Assembly: GCF_007830735.1 (NCBI RefSeq)
Contig: NZ_VLLN01000001.1
Location: forward strand, 124,001-188,000
DNA length: 64,000 nt
Reading direction: 5' to 3'
From: Geobacter argillaceus
GTDB lineage: Bacteria > Desulfobacterota > Desulfuromonadia > Geobacterales > DSM-12255
How positions within the stretch are numbered: position 1 is the stretch's first letter; each line of letters opens with the position of its first letter. Position numbers and translations under genes: made by a program. This document shows positions 1 through 8,824 of this stretch, one piece after another. The notes below the pieces were generated by a model. It did not search any database. It saw nothing but the letters and a program-made list of their open reading frames with translations, and had not been told where the DNA came from.

Positions 1-248
1 GCAAACTCCCGGGCTGCGATCGGCTGGAGGCTCTGCATGAAGGAGATGTCCCCCCCCGCAACGAAGGCCTTGGAACCCGAGCCGGTAAGAATGATGGCCT
101 TGACCTGCTCATCCTTCTCCAGGTTGGTGACCGCGCTGAGCAGCTCCTCCAGGGTCCCGGCATTCAGGGCGTTGAGTGCCTTGGGGCGGTTGATGGTGAC
201 GATTGCGACGCCATCGCTGCGTTCGACCAGCAGATTTTCGAATTCCAT
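1..248 (-). CDS. Enoyl-CoA hydratase/isomerase (crotonase family), 3' end cut by window
   Basis: Reading leftward from ATG at 248-246 gives 82 codons with no stop before the edge, so the C-terminus lies outside the window. The product begins MEFENLLVERSDGVAIV and carries the crotonase N-terminal pattern TINRPKALNAL followed by the oxyanion-hole segment KAFVAGGDISF. Family members hydrate 2-enoyl-CoA to 3-hydroxyacyl-CoA in the cytoplasm, in beta-oxidation or butyrate-type pathways. A strong SD (GGGAGAGG) precedes the ATG. It follows the thiolase gene by 33 bp on the same strand, so the two are probably one operon. Substrate chain length cannot be told from this fragment. Confidence 0.9.
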   Translation of the reverse strand, partial: MEFENLLVERSDGVAIVTINRPKALNALNAGTLEELLSAVTNLEKDEQVKAIILTGSGSKAFVAGGDISFMQSLQPIAAREF

Positions 249-281
249 AAGCTTCCTCTCCCTGTTGTCGGCCGTGAGCAG

Positions 282-1463
282 CTACTTCACTTCAACCAGC
301 ATGGCATCCCCCTGGGCGGCACCGCTGCAGATGGTGGCAATCCCGCGTCCGCCCCCCCGGCGCCGCAGTTCGAAAATCAGACTCATCAGGATGCGGGCGC
401 CACTCGCGCCGACCGGGTGCCCCAGGGCAATGGCACCTCCGTTGACATTGACCTTGTTGCTGTCCCAGCCGGCAATGCTGCCGCTTACCAGGGAGACCGC
501 AGCAAAGGCCTCGTTGGCCTCGATCAGGTCTACCTGGTCGATGTTCAGCCCTGTTTTCGCCAACAGCTTGTTGACGGCCAGACCCGGAACGGTGGCAATA
601 TATGCGGCCTCGGCACCCACCATGGCATTGGCGACAATGGTCGCCAGCGGCGTAAGGCCGAGATCCCGTGCTTTTTCTTCGCTCATGAGGAGCAAGGCGC
701 CGGCCCCGTCATTGACGCCGGGGGCATTGCCGGCGGTCACCGTACCGTTTTTAATAAACAGTGGCGGAAGCTTCGCCAGGCCATCCAGGGTCGTGTCCGA
801 CCGCGGCCCTTCATCCTGGCTGACCATCACCGGCTCTCCTTTGCGCTGGGGAATGAGGACGGGTACGATTTCCTCGGCAAATCTTCCCAGGGCGATTGCC
901 TTGCAGGCAAGTTGCTGGCTTCTCAATGCCCATTCGTCCTGCTCCTCGCGGGAGATGCCGTACTCTGCTGCCACCACCGAACCATGGACAGCCATGTGCC
1001 TGTCGTGGAAGGCGCAGTTCAGGGCGTCATAAAGCAGGGTGTCGTGGACCCTGCCATCCCCCATTCTCTGCCCCCACCTCGTCCCGGTCAGCAGGTAGGG
1101 GGCATTGCTCATGCTCTCCATTCCGCCAGCCATGACGATATCCGCTCCGCCTGCGCGGATCAGTTGATCCGCCATGGAGACCGCCCGAAGACCAGAAGCG
1201 CATAGTTTGTTGACGGTCTCTGAGGTTGTCTCCCAGGGGAGACCTGCATGCCTCGATGCCTGACGGGATGGGATCGGGCGGGCTCCTCCCTGGAGGACCA
1301 TCCCCATGTACACATGCTCAACCTGCTCGGGCGCCAATCCTGAACGCTCAAGCGCTCCTTTAAGGGCCATGCCCCCCAATTCGACTGCAGATACACTTTG
1401 CAGAGCGCCACCGAACTTCCCGAATGGAGTACGAGCCGCGCTAACGATCACTGTCTTCTTCAT
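282..1463 (-). CDS. Thiolase (acetyl-CoA C-acetyltransferase type)
   Basis: A 393-residue thiolase, the usual length for the family. It condenses two acyl-CoA units or cleaves 3-ketoacyl-CoA. Visible motifs are the acylated cysteine in [11 protein letters not shown], the histidine in [12 protein letters not shown], and the C-terminal active-site cysteine in [10 protein letters not shown]. That last motif usually reads CGGGG; the alanines here are a mild deviation. The start at 1463 is chosen because AAGGAGAG lies just upstream and [15 protein letters not shown] is the standard N-terminus. A start at 1499 would add 12 unrelated residues. It is followed by the enoyl-CoA hydratase. A sigma-54-like promoter about 330 bp upstream points at it. 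Confidence 0.95.
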   Translation of the reverse strand: MKKTVIVSAARTPFGKFGGALQSVSAVELGGMALKGALERSGLAPEQVEHVYMGMVLQGGARPIPSRQASRHAGLPWETTSETVNKLCASGLRAVSMADQLIRAGGADIVMAGGMESMSNAPYLLTGTRWGQRMGDGRVHDTLLYDALNCAFHDRHMAVHGSVVAAEYGISREEQDEWALRSQQLACKAIALGRFAEEIVPVLIPQRKGEPVMVSQDEGPRSDTTLDGLAKLPPLFIKNGTVTAGNAPGVNDGAGALLLMSEEKARDLGLTPLATIVANAMVGAEAAYIATVPGLAVNKLLAKTGLNIDQVDLIEANEAFAAVSLVSGSIAGWDSNKVNVNGGAIALGHPVGASGARILMSLIFELRRRGGGRGIATICSGAAQGDAMLVEVK

Positions 1464-1614
1464 TGGTCTCTCCTTGTTATTTGCGTATCGAATTTCCACT
1501 ATTCACTGTCGCTGGCTTTTCATCTGCTACATGGAAAACACCGGGGTGGCGTCCCACCCCTTGAATCACAGCAACGAAAGGAATACGGCAGCAAACCCGC
1601 ACAGATTCTTCCCA

Positions 1615-1751
1615 GAGTCGTGCAGCAACGATTTCAGCAAGGTCTTTAACCACCAATTCCACTTCGTGGTTGCAGGTCTTGATTCCGTTTCGAACATGAT
1701 GAGACAGAAGGGACAGCTGCCAGCAAGGAACTCTTTGACCCTCTTGATGTA
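1615..1751 (-). pseudogene. Remnant of an (Fe-S)-binding oxidoreductase (C-terminal cysteine-rich CCG domain), frameshifted
   Basis: Two adjacent minus-strand frames together read like the very end of an HdrD/GlpC-type Fe-S oxidoreductase. One frame gives RVKEFLAGSCPFCLIMFE (to about 1690). After a shift of frame near 1687-1691, the other gives NGIKTCNHEVELVVKDLAEI and then VAARL. The family end normally looks like ACPFCLTMxEDGIKxx...KDIAEIVA. The junction reads GAAACGG where GAAAACGG would restore the frame, so one lost A explains it. The upstream frame opens right after a TAG, and the rest of the gene is missing. Such proteins are common partners of acyl-CoA dehydrogenase/ETF modules, which fits the neighbouring thiolase. 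The call rests on pattern recognition only. Confidence 0.68.
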
Positions 1752-1792
1752 CTAATGTTGGACTGTCGTATCATTCTGATATCGAACAGATA

Positions 1793-1808
1793 GCGAATGA
1801 CGTGCCAG
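1793..1808 (-). promoter_or_regulatory. Sigma-54 (-24/-12) promoter candidate for the thiolase operon
   Basis: On the minus strand the bases read CTGGCACGTCATTCGCT. The -24 element TGGCACG is perfect, and exactly ten bases separate its GG from the GC of the -12 element (TTCGC where TTGC is usual, one mismatch). It points toward the thiolase start at 1463. The next gene upstream encodes a sigma-54 activator. The leader would be about 330 bases and would contain the Fe-S oxidoreductase remnant. Apart from this site, the remnant and the dyad at 1942-1977, the 1464-2103 gap is AT-rich with no other gene seen. Confidence 0.6.
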
Positions 1809-1941
1809 AACGTAGTTTTATTTATATCAAATGCCAATAAATGAACAACATACTGTTTATACTAGGCTTTATATTTATTTTCATTTCTAAAGGGATTACT
1901 CTGCGAACAAACCGGATCTTGCTTCGTGGATTTTGTGTCGA

Positions 1942-1977
1942 TGTTTGTAGAATTTAGTCTACGATCGTGGACAAACA
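1942..1977. promoter_or_regulatory. Possible enhancer (UAS) for the sigma-54 activator
   Basis: Nested inverted repeats: an outer pair TGTTTGT (1942-1948) and ACAAACA (1971-1977), and an inner pair GTAGA (1947-1951) and TCTAC (1958-1962). The site lies about 135-170 bases upstream of the -24/-12 element, a normal distance for a bacterial enhancer, and between that promoter and the activator gene. Binding by the activator is inference. Confidence 0.4.
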
Positions 1978-2103
1978 ATAGTAAGTGCGAATTCGTTCAC
2001 TGGGCTCCCATGTCCACACAGATGTGAATCAACTTGGAGCAGTACGAAACGGCACGTGAATGACGGGGAAATAAATTGGCAGGGATAGATTGAACTGAAT
2101 CTA

Positions 2104-3885
2104 TTATAGATTGTATTTCTGTGTTTTTTTATAGATTGCCGCTCGTGAGATGCCCAGCAGGGTTGCTGCTTCGTTTTTATTACCACCAGTTTGTTTCATG
2201 GCCCGTTCGATGAGCTGTTTCTCCAGTTCTTCGATCATTTCCGGCAGGGTTTTCTTCCCAAGACTCTCGTCAAAATCGACTGGTGCAGGCAACTCTAATG
2301 CAGGGAGGGAATAATGGGAGGGTGGCTGGACAATATAGTTCGGTAGGTGCTTCAATTCGATCAGGGCGCCCGTAACCGAATTGAATGCGCGTTCGATGAT
2401 GTTACGCAGTTCACGAACGTTTCCGGGGAAATTGTAGTTTTTGATTGCCAACCAGGCATCCGGTGCCAAATCCTGAACATCCAGACCGAACTCGGCGTTG
2501 AAGCTGTCGATATAATGCTTGGTGAGCAGAAATATATCCTCAGCCCTTTCCCTAAGAGGTGGGATGTGGAGTGTCATAATGTCGAGGCGATAGTAAAGAT
2601 CCATTCGGAACTTACCGTTATTGACCAGGTACTGCAAGTCGGCATTAGTTGCGGCCACGACCCTGACATCAACATGCTTAGTTTTGGTACTTCCGAGCGG
2701 AGAAAGCTCTTTTTCCTGTAGCACACGCAACAGTTTCCCCTGCATATGGAGGGGTAACTCGGCTATTTCGTCGAGAAAAATGGTTCCGGCATGAGCAAGC
2801 TCGAACTTGCCGACCTGCCCTCCTTTTTTCGCGCCAGTAAAGGCCCCCTCAACATATCCGAACAATTCCGACTCGAGTAAGTTCTCAGGAATAGCGGCGC
2901 AGTTGATTTCGACGAATGGGCCACTGCTGCGTTTGCTGGCTGCATGCAGGGCATGGGCAAAAAGCTCTTTGCCCGTACCGCTTTCCCCGATCAGCAAGAC
3001 ATTGGACCCCCTTTCTGCCACCTGAAGCAGGCTGCCTTTGAGATCCAGCATGATCTTGCTCTGACCAATAATATTATGGACATCATAACGAAGATCGCGA
3101 CGTTTCTTAAACGCTACAGCAAGTTTGGCAGCATCAATATTCTGGACAAGCGGTTGTATAGAAATATCCGAAAGCACCTGAGCCTTCTCATCATGATGAA
3201 TTTTACCAAATCCGCCTATCACCCTTCCATTCTTCGTCAGAGGATAGCGACTCACGATCCAATCCCGGCCGCTAATCAGGTGTGGTACCCCTATTTCGGC
3301 AATCCCGGTCTGCATCACAATCGGCAAACGAGAAAGTTTGGAATTTGAGTACGCAGGGTAAGTTTTCAGACAATGCTTGCCGATCAGGTTTTGAGGGAGT
3401 GTGCCAACAAATACTGCAAAGGACCTATTGACCATCGTTACCACACCTTCCCTATTGACGATGATCACCCCGTCCTTTTGGATATCCGCATCTTTAGTTA
3501 TGATTTCAATGATTTCACTCAAAGGAAAGAACTGAGACTCATCCAGACAAGTTTTTCTGATACTTAATATTCCACCAACAGGCTTATTGTCCTCTTCAAT
3601 AGGTTCGTAATCGCAAACCAGATTCTGCTCAAAAGCCTTAAACAGCTGAGAGCTGAAACAAAACCCTTTGTCAATAAGAAGACAAAGGTCATGGAACCCA
3701 TCAACATCTTCCAAAGGTTTTCCGGTGAGTTCCTCTGGGCTTATATCTGCTAAGGACTTACATGGATAATTGGACGAAACTATCCTGAGATTCTCATCGA
3801 GAACAACAATCCATAGTCTTTCTGGATTTGAAAGTATCTCCAATCCATTACGCATTATGTGATTAACGTCAGTCATAAAACGCAT
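2104..3885 (-). CDS. Sigma-54-dependent transcriptional activator with PAS sensor domains
   Basis: A 593-residue enhancer-binding protein. The N-terminal ~250 residues hold two PAS-like segments (around 20-105 and 130-230). The AAA+ domain follows at about 265-500. It contains Walker A GESGTGKE, the sigma-54 contact loop in EGAFTGA, Walker B TIFLDEIAEL and the arginine-finger region PPLRERAEDI. A Fis-type helix-turn-helix closes the protein (NKNEAATLLGISRAAIYKK). It has no receiver domain, so it probably senses a ligand or redox state through PAS. Its position upstream of a sigma-54-type promoter suggests that it controls the thiolase/enoyl-CoA hydratase genes. The SD before ATG 3885 is weak; an in-frame ATG three codons later is an alternative. 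Confidence 0.93.
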   Translation of the reverse strand: MRFMTDVNHIMRNGLEILSNPERLWIVVLDENLRIVSSNYPCKSLADISPEELTGKPLEDVDGFHDLCLLIDKGFCFSSQLFKAFEQNLVCDYEPIEEDNKPVGGILSIRKTCLDESQFFPLSEIIEIITKDADIQKDGVIIVNREGVVTMVNRSFAVFVGTLPQNLIGKHCLKTYPAYSNSKLSRLPIVMQTGIAEIGVPHLISGRDWIVSRYPLTKNGRVIGGFGKIHHDEKAQVLSDISIQPLVQNIDAAKLAVAFKKRRDLRYDVHNIIGQSKIMLDLKGSLLQVAERGSNVLLIGESGTGKELFAHALHAASKRSSGPFVEINCAAIPENLLESELFGYVEGAFTGAKKGGQVGKFELAHAGTIFLDEIAELPLHMQGKLLRVLQEKELSPLGSTKTKHVDVRVVAATNADLQYLVNNGKFRMDLYYRLDIMTLHIPPLRERAEDIFLLTKHYIDSFNAEFGLDVQDLAPDAWLAIKNYNFPGNVRELRNIIERAFNSVTGALIELKHLPNYIVQPPSHYSLPALELPAPVDFDESLGKKTLPEMIEELEKQLIERAMKQTGGNKNEAATLLGISRAAIYKKTQKYNL

Positions 3886-4073
3886 ACCAATCTACTGCCT
3901 CTAAGTTCTAATGACTGCAGTTATTATAATTATGTCATTCGGCGTTGAATTGCAAAAAAGAATTCCAGCGCATCCCAGATGGTTTAATAAAACATTTTTT
4001 TATTTTTGTTAAAATTATTACAGTAACACTGAATTGTCAACCAGATTTATACTCAGCAGAAGCGCTTGGAACG

Positions 4074-4610
4074 CTACTGCGCTTTCAAATATCTTTCAAA
4101 CCACTCCCCAATCACGTCAACTTGTCCATTGAGAGGATGGTCTCCATCAATCATATGCAGAGTGGTCCGGTACAGGCGGGCAAACCGGATGCTATTCTCA
4201 GGCGGAACGATGTCATCACCCCAGCCGTGAACGATCTCGATCGTCTCGGCAAACGGCACTGGCTCTTGTACACCATGCCCCGGGAGATAGAGTGCCGGGG
4301 CCAACAGGAAGAGCCCCCGGGGACGGATAACCCGGGACGCCACCACCGACACATAGCCTCCCATGCTTGATCCCACGAGAATTAATGGCTTGTCGGTCGG
4401 AGTAACGGAGTCGAGCAGTATCTCCACCCGTTCGTCAGGATTGGTGGTACAGGTGTAGTCAATGCTCTGCACACTGCAACCACAACGTTTCGCACGAGCG
4501 GCAAGGTGGGTAATTTTGGTCCCCCAAGGACCGCTTTCTTTGCCATGACTGAAGACTATGTGAGGCAGCAAAGAGTGGTTGTCCCTTGATCCGGAGCTGT
4601 TATTGAGCAT
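4074..4610 (-). CDS. Small alpha/beta hydrolase
   Basis: A 178-residue compact alpha/beta hydrolase with no signal peptide, so likely cytoplasmic. It has HIVFSHGKESGPWG near the N-terminus (oxyanion region), the nucleophile elbow GSSMGGYVS, a candidate acid in HGWGDDIVPPENS and a candidate catalytic histidine in DGDHPLNG. The size and the early HGxxSGP segment resemble YqiA/RBBP9-type serine esterases. The substrate cannot be assigned. It stands alone between the PAS activator, about 190 bp downstream and also on the minus strand, and the divergent flavin oxidoreductase. The upstream ATCTCCCGTTAA region gives only a weak SD. Confidence 0.8.
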   Translation of the reverse strand: MLNNSSGSRDNHSLLPHIVFSHGKESGPWGTKITHLAARAKRCGCSVQSIDYTCTTNPDERVEILLDSVTPTDKPLILVGSSMGGYVSVVASRVIRPRGLFLLAPALYLPGHGVQEPVPFAETIEIVHGWGDDIVPPENSIRFARLYRTTLHMIDGDHPLNGQVDVIGEWFERYLKAQ

Positions 4611-4791
4611 GAAAATATATCTCCCGTTAACGCCGGAAACCTTGGCTGGCAGGTTGACAGTATAGCCAGATAAGGCGTATATTAAAGATGTGGAAAGAAT
4701 AAAAACTTTCCATCCTGAGGCTCTGGAAAAACGGATTGAAAACCCGAAAATCTAGGGCCTTTCGTTTTGCCCGCATCATCTTGCACGCCGG

Positions 4792-4820
4792 TTGACACAG
4801 CTCCCCATATCGCCTGCAAT
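4792..4820 (+). promoter_or_regulatory. Sigma-70 promoter candidate for the flavin oxidoreductase
   Basis: TTGACA (4792-4797), a 17-base spacer, then TGCAAT (4815-4820). The -35 is perfect and the -10 matches four of six positions. It would give a leader of about 100 bases before the start at 4928. The 317-bp gap 4611-4927 shows no gene and no other clear signal. Confidence 0.5.
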
Positions 4821-4927
4821 TCCGCTTAAGCCACCTCGAATTCATAACTCGCCACCGCTGTGCTCTCTATTGCAGGTATACTTTTATATATGGCGCACAG
4901 TTTCGGTACACCACGGAGGAATCAGCC

Positions 4928-5989
4928 ATGAGCATGCTTTTTTCACCACTAACCCTGAGGTCCATCACGTTTCGCAACCGGATTTTCGTTTCCCCCATGT
5001 GCCAGTATTCCAGTCACAACGGGCTGCCCACCGACTGGCACCTCGTTCATCTCGGCAGCCGCGCCGTGGGTGGTGCAGGACTGGTCATGGTCGAGGCAAC
5101 CGCCATAAGCCCGGAAGGGCGGATCAGCCCGGACGACAGCGGCATCTGGAGCGACGCCCATGCCGAGGCGTTTGTACCGATCACCCGCTTCATCAGAGAA
5201 CAGGGTGCTGTGCCGGGCATCCAGCTCGCCCATGCCGGTCGCAAGGGGTCATGTTCACTGCCGTGGCTCGGCGGTGGCCCCCTGGGGATGGGGGCCTGCG
5301 GCTGGCAGCCGCTTGCGCCGAGCGCCGTCCCCTTTGACGTGGGGCATCCCGTTCCCCGTGCCATAACGCTGGATGAACTGGACGAGATCGAAGCCCAGTT
5401 CCGCGCCGCCGCCCATCGGGCTCTTGCCGCCGGCTTCCAGGTGGTTGAGCTGCATATGGCCCACGGCTACCTGCTCCACGAATTCCTCTCTCCGCTGGTT
5501 AACCAGCGAGGGGACGACTACGGCGGCAGCCTGGAAAACCGGCTCCGGTTCCCGCTGCGAGTGGCCCGCGGGGTGCGCCAGGAATGGCCAAAGGAACTGC
5601 CGCTGTTTGTCCGCATCTCCGCAACCGACTGGGCAGCCGGTGGCTGGGATATCGATCAGTCGGTGCTTCTGGCCCGCCAGCTGAAGGAGCTCGGGGTGGA
5701 CCTGATGGACTGCTCTTCAGGGTTTGCGGTACCGGATGAACCGGTTCCCTTCGGTCCCGGCTTCCAGGTCCCCTTTGCAGCCAGGGTCCGGGCCGAGGCC
5801 GGGATTGCCAGCGGTGCAGTCGGCTTCATCACCGAGCCGGCCCAGGCCGAGCAGATAGTGGCCACTGGCCAGGCCGATGTCGTGCTGCTGGGACGGCAGA
5901 TGCTGCGCGACCCCTACTGGCCGCTCCATGCCGCCAAGGCCCTGCGCGTGGAGATCCCCTGGCCGAACCAGTATTTACGGGCCAACTAG
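4928..5989 (+). CDS. NADH:flavin oxidoreductase, Old Yellow Enzyme family (YqjM type)
   Basis: A 353-residue FMN-dependent ene-reductase, full length for the YqjM subgroup. It carries the subgroup cysteine in SPMCQYSS, which tunes the flavin, then QLAHAGRKG, the substrate-binding HMAHGYLLHEFLSP (usually HxAHGYLxxxF) and DDYGGSLENRLRF. Family members use NAD(P)H to reduce the C=C bond of alpha,beta-unsaturated carbonyl compounds, often in stress or xenobiotic responses. The start is set by CACGGAGGAATCAGCC just before ATG. It is monocistronic: its own promoter candidate lies at 4792 and a strong hairpin terminator at 6028. Confidence 0.95.
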   Translation: MSMLFSPLTLRSITFRNRIFVSPMCQYSSHNGLPTDWHLVHLGSRAVGGAGLVMVEATAISPEGRISPDDSGIWSDAHAEAFVPITRFIREQGAVPGIQLAHAGRKGSCSLPWLGGGPLGMGACGWQPLAPSAVPFDVGHPVPRAITLDELDEIEAQFRAAAHRALAAGFQVVELHMAHGYLLHEFLSPLVNQRGDDYGGSLENRLRFPLRVARGVRQEWPKELPLFVRISATDWAAGGWDIDQSVLLARQLKELGVDLMDCSSGFAVPDEPVPFGPGFQVPFAARVRAEAGIASGAVGFITEPAQAEQIVATGQADVVLLGRQMLRDPYWPLHAAKALRVEIPWPNQYLRAN

Positions 5990-6027
5990 TCGGCTTCACG
6001 TCGCTGTTGTGAAGGCAGGCACCGCCA

Positions 6028-6071
6028 TAACGGGACGCATGGTAATGACCTGCGTCCCGTTACTTTTCCTT
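6028..6071 (+). terminator. Rho-independent terminator after the flavin oxidoreductase
   Basis: A perfect 12-bp stem, TAACGGGACGCA (6028-6039) with TGCGTCCCGTTA (6051-6062), then CTTTTCCTTT. Confidence 0.85.
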
Positions 6072-6153
6072 TGGGCAGCAAGCCGTTCAGGCAGCACCGG
6101 CCTATATTCTTTTTTGTTCGCTAGAGGTAAAATATTGCAAGGAGGTGAAGACA

Positions 6154-6639
6154 ATGTTACTGAGAATCGTATCATTGGTTATGCTCTGCATGCTGTCGAC
6201 AGCTCCTGAACTCCATGCCGCCGGCATGAGCACAGTGGCCGACCTGCCGTATCGGCACAGCGCATTCGACTTCAAATACGCCTGGAAGACAGCCCCTCTC
6301 GGACAGGGGGTAGCTATTGACGGTCTGGTGAAAAACATCCGCTACTTCAATGTAGAAGGGGCAGTGCTGACCGTATCCCTGCTGAACGGTGAACGGAAAG
6401 TGCTGGCCGAAGCAACCACCATCCCCATCCCGAAACGGATACGGATGGATGAAGTACTGCCGTTTGATATGGTACTGAAGGGTGCCACCCTGAGCCCGGG
6501 CGACCGGCTGCGGTTCCTGATCCTCTACCGCGCTACCGACGGGAGTGATGGCGTCGGCTTATGGATGAGCAGTTTCACGGTCGACGCAACAACCGGTGCA
6601 GTGCTGGCCGGGAAGGTCAGACCGGCCACCGCGTGGTAA
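6154..6639 (+). CDS. Secreted protein of unknown function
   Basis: A 161-residue protein with a clear Sec signal peptide (MLLRIVSLVMLCMLSTAPEL, then HAAG). The mature part is beta-rich, with alternating hydrophobic stretches such as GAVLTVSLLNG and RLRFLILYRA, and has no cysteine. I do not recognise the family. It may be a periplasmic beta-sandwich. The start at 6154 is chosen because GGAGGT sits at 6141-6146; an in-frame GTG at 6145 lies inside that SD and is unlikely. The next gene, a hydrolase, begins 58 bp later on the same strand. Confidence 0.8.
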   Translation: MLLRIVSLVMLCMLSTAPELHAAGMSTVADLPYRHSAFDFKYAWKTAPLGQGVAIDGLVKNIRYFNVEGAVLTVSLLNGERKVLAEATTIPIPKRIRMDEVLPFDMVLKGATLSPGDRLRFLILYRATDGSDGVGLWMSSFTVDATTGAVLAGKVRPATAW

Positions 6640-6697
6640 TGGACCAAAGTTTCACTGTACCCATGAGAGGGGATCTGTCGCCCCAGAGGAGGAGCGC

Positions 6698-7483
6698 ATG
6701 ACAATGGCATTTCTGACTGTTCAATCGCGGCGACTAGAGTACGTACGACTGCAACCAACGACCATGACCGCGAAAGTGCACAGACCGTCCATTGTCATGC
6801 TCCACGAAGGGTTGGGATCGATCGCCATGTGGCGGGATTTTCCGCAGCAGGTGGCAGATGCAAGCGGCTGTGAAGTTGTAGTGTATTCGCGCTACGGCTA
6901 CGGCATGTCAGACCCCACTGAACAGAGCCGTGACGTCAATTTCATGCACAAAGAGGCGCTGGAGGCGCTTCCCGACCTGCTGGATCAGTTGCATATCAGG
7001 AAGCCGATCCTGTTTGGCCATAGCGATGGCGGTTCCATCGCCTTGATTTATGCCGGAGGAGCGCAGCGCGACCTAACCGGCGTGATTGCGATGGCACCGC
7101 ATGTCAAGGTGGAACAGCTAACCGTCACCAGCATTGCGGCGGCCAGAGAGGCTTACCTGGATGGCAACCTGGGCGAGAAGCTGGCCAGGTACCACGCCAA
7201 CGTGGATCTGACATTCCGGCCCTGGGCCGATATCTGGCTGCACCCGGCATTTCTGCACTGGAACATCGAGGGCTATCTCCCCCCGATCGCCTGCCCGATT
7301 CTGGCCATTCAGGGTGTTGACGACGAATACGGCACGATGGAGCAAATCCACATCATCGATCGCACGGTAAAGGATGTCGAACTCCTGAAGCTTCCCGATT
7401 GCAGGCATTCGCCGCACAAGGACCAACCCCGGGCCGTGCTGAAGGCGGTCGCGGCCTTTGTAGAAAAAATCACTGTCACATAA
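6698..7483 (+). CDS. Alpha/beta hydrolase
   Basis: A 261-residue alpha/beta-fold hydrolase resembling the BioH / 3-oxoadipate enol-lactonase group. It has the HG-like oxyanion segment VMLHEGLGSIAMWRDFP, the nucleophile elbow in LFGHSDGGSIALIY, the catalytic aspartate region GVDDEYGTMEQ and the histidine in CRHSPHKDQP. No signal peptide, so cytoplasmic. The substrate is unknown; HSDGGS is also seen in esterases and C-C hydrolases. The start at 6698 follows AGAGGAGGAGCGC. Upstream in-frame codons to 6596 overlap the preceding gene and encode no family sequence. A bidirectional terminator follows at once. Confidence 0.9.
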   Translation: MTMAFLTVQSRRLEYVRLQPTTMTAKVHRPSIVMLHEGLGSIAMWRDFPQQVADASGCEVVVYSRYGYGMSDPTEQSRDVNFMHKEALEALPDLLDQLHIRKPILFGHSDGGSIALIYAGGAQRDLTGVIAMAPHVKVEQLTVTSIAAAREAYLDGNLGEKLARYHANVDLTFRPWADIWLHPAFLHWNIEGYLPPIACPILAIQGVDDEYGTMEQIHIIDRTVKDVELLKLPDCRHSPHKDQPRAVLKAVAAFVEKITVT

Positions 7484-7484
7484 C

Positions 7485-7512
7485 AAAAAAGCCACCCCGC
7501 AGGATGGCTTTT
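7485..7512. terminator. Bidirectional terminator between convergent genes
   Basis: AAAAGCCA and TGGCTTTT form an 8-bp stem around a ~10-base loop, with A-runs and T-runs on either side, so it can serve both the hydrolase (plus) and yajQ (minus). Confidence 0.75.
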
Positions 7513-7536
7513 CAACGACGACGCGAATGGCGTCGG

Positions 7537-8022
7537 TCAGGAACGGAAGTTCACGAACTGCATCTCCACCTCCAGATCCTTGCCTTTGAGGAGTTGGATG
7601 ACCTCCTGCAGGTCGTCGATGTTCTTGCCGACAACCCGCACCTGATCGTCCTGGATCTGCGGCTGCACCTTCAGTTTGGTCTCCTTGATGACCGCAATGA
7701 TTTCTTTCCCCTTCTCCTTGGAGATCCCCTGCTGAATGGCGATGTTCTGTCGAACCATGCCACCGGAGGCCGACTCGGTCTTGCCGTACTGTAACGCCTT
7801 GGGGGAAATCCCCCGCTTGATGAACTTTGACTGGAGCACCTCGATGACCGCCTTCAGCTTATAGTCGTCATCGGCCAGCACCTTGATGCTCTCGTTTTCC
7901 AGGCTCACTTCACACTTGGACCCCTTGAAGTCGTAACGCTGGGCGATCTCCTTGACCGCCTGATTGACCGCGTTGTCCACCTCCTGCATTTCCACTTTCG
8001 AGACGATATCAAACGATGGCAT
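7537..8022 (-). CDS. yajQ: YajQ family nucleotide-binding protein
   Basis: A 161-residue full-length YajQ (UPF0234). It starts with the invariant [19 protein letters not shown] and continues with [26 protein letters not shown] and the C-terminal [13 protein letters not shown]. The family has two ferredoxin-like folds and binds nucleotides. Some members bind cyclic di-GMP and act with transcription factors; whether this one does cannot be read from the sequence. The SD CGGAGGTTATCC precedes ATG. It is the last gene of a long minus-strand run, 35 bp after the lolA copy at 8058. Confidence 0.96.
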   Translation of the reverse strand: MPSFDIVSKVEMQEVDNAVNQAVKEIAQRYDFKGSKCEVSLENESIKVLADDDYKLKAVIEVLQSKFIKRGISPKALQYGKTESASGGMVRQNIAIQQGISKEKGKEIIAVIKETKLKVQPQIQDDQVRVVGKNIDDLQEVIQLLKGKDLEVEMQFVNFRS

Positions 8023-8057
8023 GGATAACCTCCGGGATTGGTTACGTAGCTTATAAG

Positions 8058-8777
8058 TTACCGATTTTCTATGACCTGCACACCTTGCGGGACCTTGAAA
8101 TTGAAGCGCTCACTCACCATCCCCCGGTTCACCTTCACGCTACTGTACTCGATGACGGTCCGGTTCCCCATCGGGTCGTAGAGAACCGATGAAATGATCG
8201 GAAAGAGAACCTGCGGCTTGCCGCTGGCCCGAAACTGCTCCACCGCGTCACCCGCCACGGTCAGCTGAAGTTTGGCAACCGCCGGTGTCGGCTTCCTGGG
8301 GAGCAGTTCCAGCGTGTAGTTCCCCTTCAGGTCCGGCGCCTGGCCGGCAAAACGGATGGTGAAGTCCTGGGAGAGGCGGCCGAGCCCGGTCAGGTAACTC
8401 ATGGCGATGGCATTGCCGCCGGCAAAGAGGGTAGCGGCATCGCTCACCAAGACCTGGCGATTCTCCTGCTGATAAAACCAGACCGTTTTTCCGTCACAGA
8501 TGATCTGCTGTTTCGGATTGGCATAGTTGAACCTGAACAGCGGATTCGCCCCCTTGCCCTTTTTCAACAGGAGTTCGCCGCTCCCCTTCTCTTCACGCTT
8601 GATGGCACTGATGGTGGTCCGTTGGCTGAAGCCGGCCTGCAGGTCGTGCAGTGCGCCATAGCCTCTTTCCAGGGTGGCGACTACCTCCCGGAGGGTAGCA
8701 ACTGGAGTTGCCGCGGCCGGCACGGCCAGAGCAGCGACAAGCGCTGCGGTCAATATACGGCTGAAAAGCTTGAACAT
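8058..8777 (-). CDS. lolA: LolA-like outer-membrane lipoprotein carrier (copy 1)
   Basis: A 239-residue periplasmic LolA-fold protein with signal peptide [20 protein letters not shown] ending AAA. Family features are the [16 protein letters not shown] helix-strand, GELLLKKG...[22 protein letters not shown] and the [12 protein letters not shown] strand. LolA chaperones lipoproteins across the periplasm from LolCDE to the outer membrane. ATG at 8777 has an upstream AGGGATTT; the longer frame from 8813 adds 12 residues ahead of the signal peptide and is less likely. It lies 47 bp after a second LolA-like gene, and the two proteins are clearly related. Confidence 0.88.
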   Translation of the reverse strand: MFKLFSRILTAALVAALAVPAAATPVATLREVVATLERGYGALHDLQAGFSQRTTISAIKREEKGSGELLLKKGKGANPLFRFNYANPKQQIICDGKTVWFYQQENRQVLVSDAATLFAGGNAIAMSYLTGLGRLSQDFTIRFAGQAPDLKGNYTLELLPRKPTPAVAKLQLTVAGDAVEQFRASGKPQVLFPIISSVLYDPMGNRTVIEYSSVKVNRGMVSERFNFKVPQGVQVIENR

Positions 8778-8824
8778 TATGAAATCCCTGAATTCACCGG
8801 CCTCACTCTGCATGGTCGGCCCGT

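Noticed and set aside
37-1032. 331-codon plus-strand frame across the enoyl-CoA hydratase and thiolase genes
   Set aside because: Serine/proline-rich shadow of two well-supported minus-strand genes; no family motif or SD.
1646-1837. 63-codon minus-strand frame upstream of the thiolase
   Set aside because: It runs in a third frame over the Fe-S oxidoreductase remnant and over the sigma-54-like promoter; no SD and no similarity noticed.
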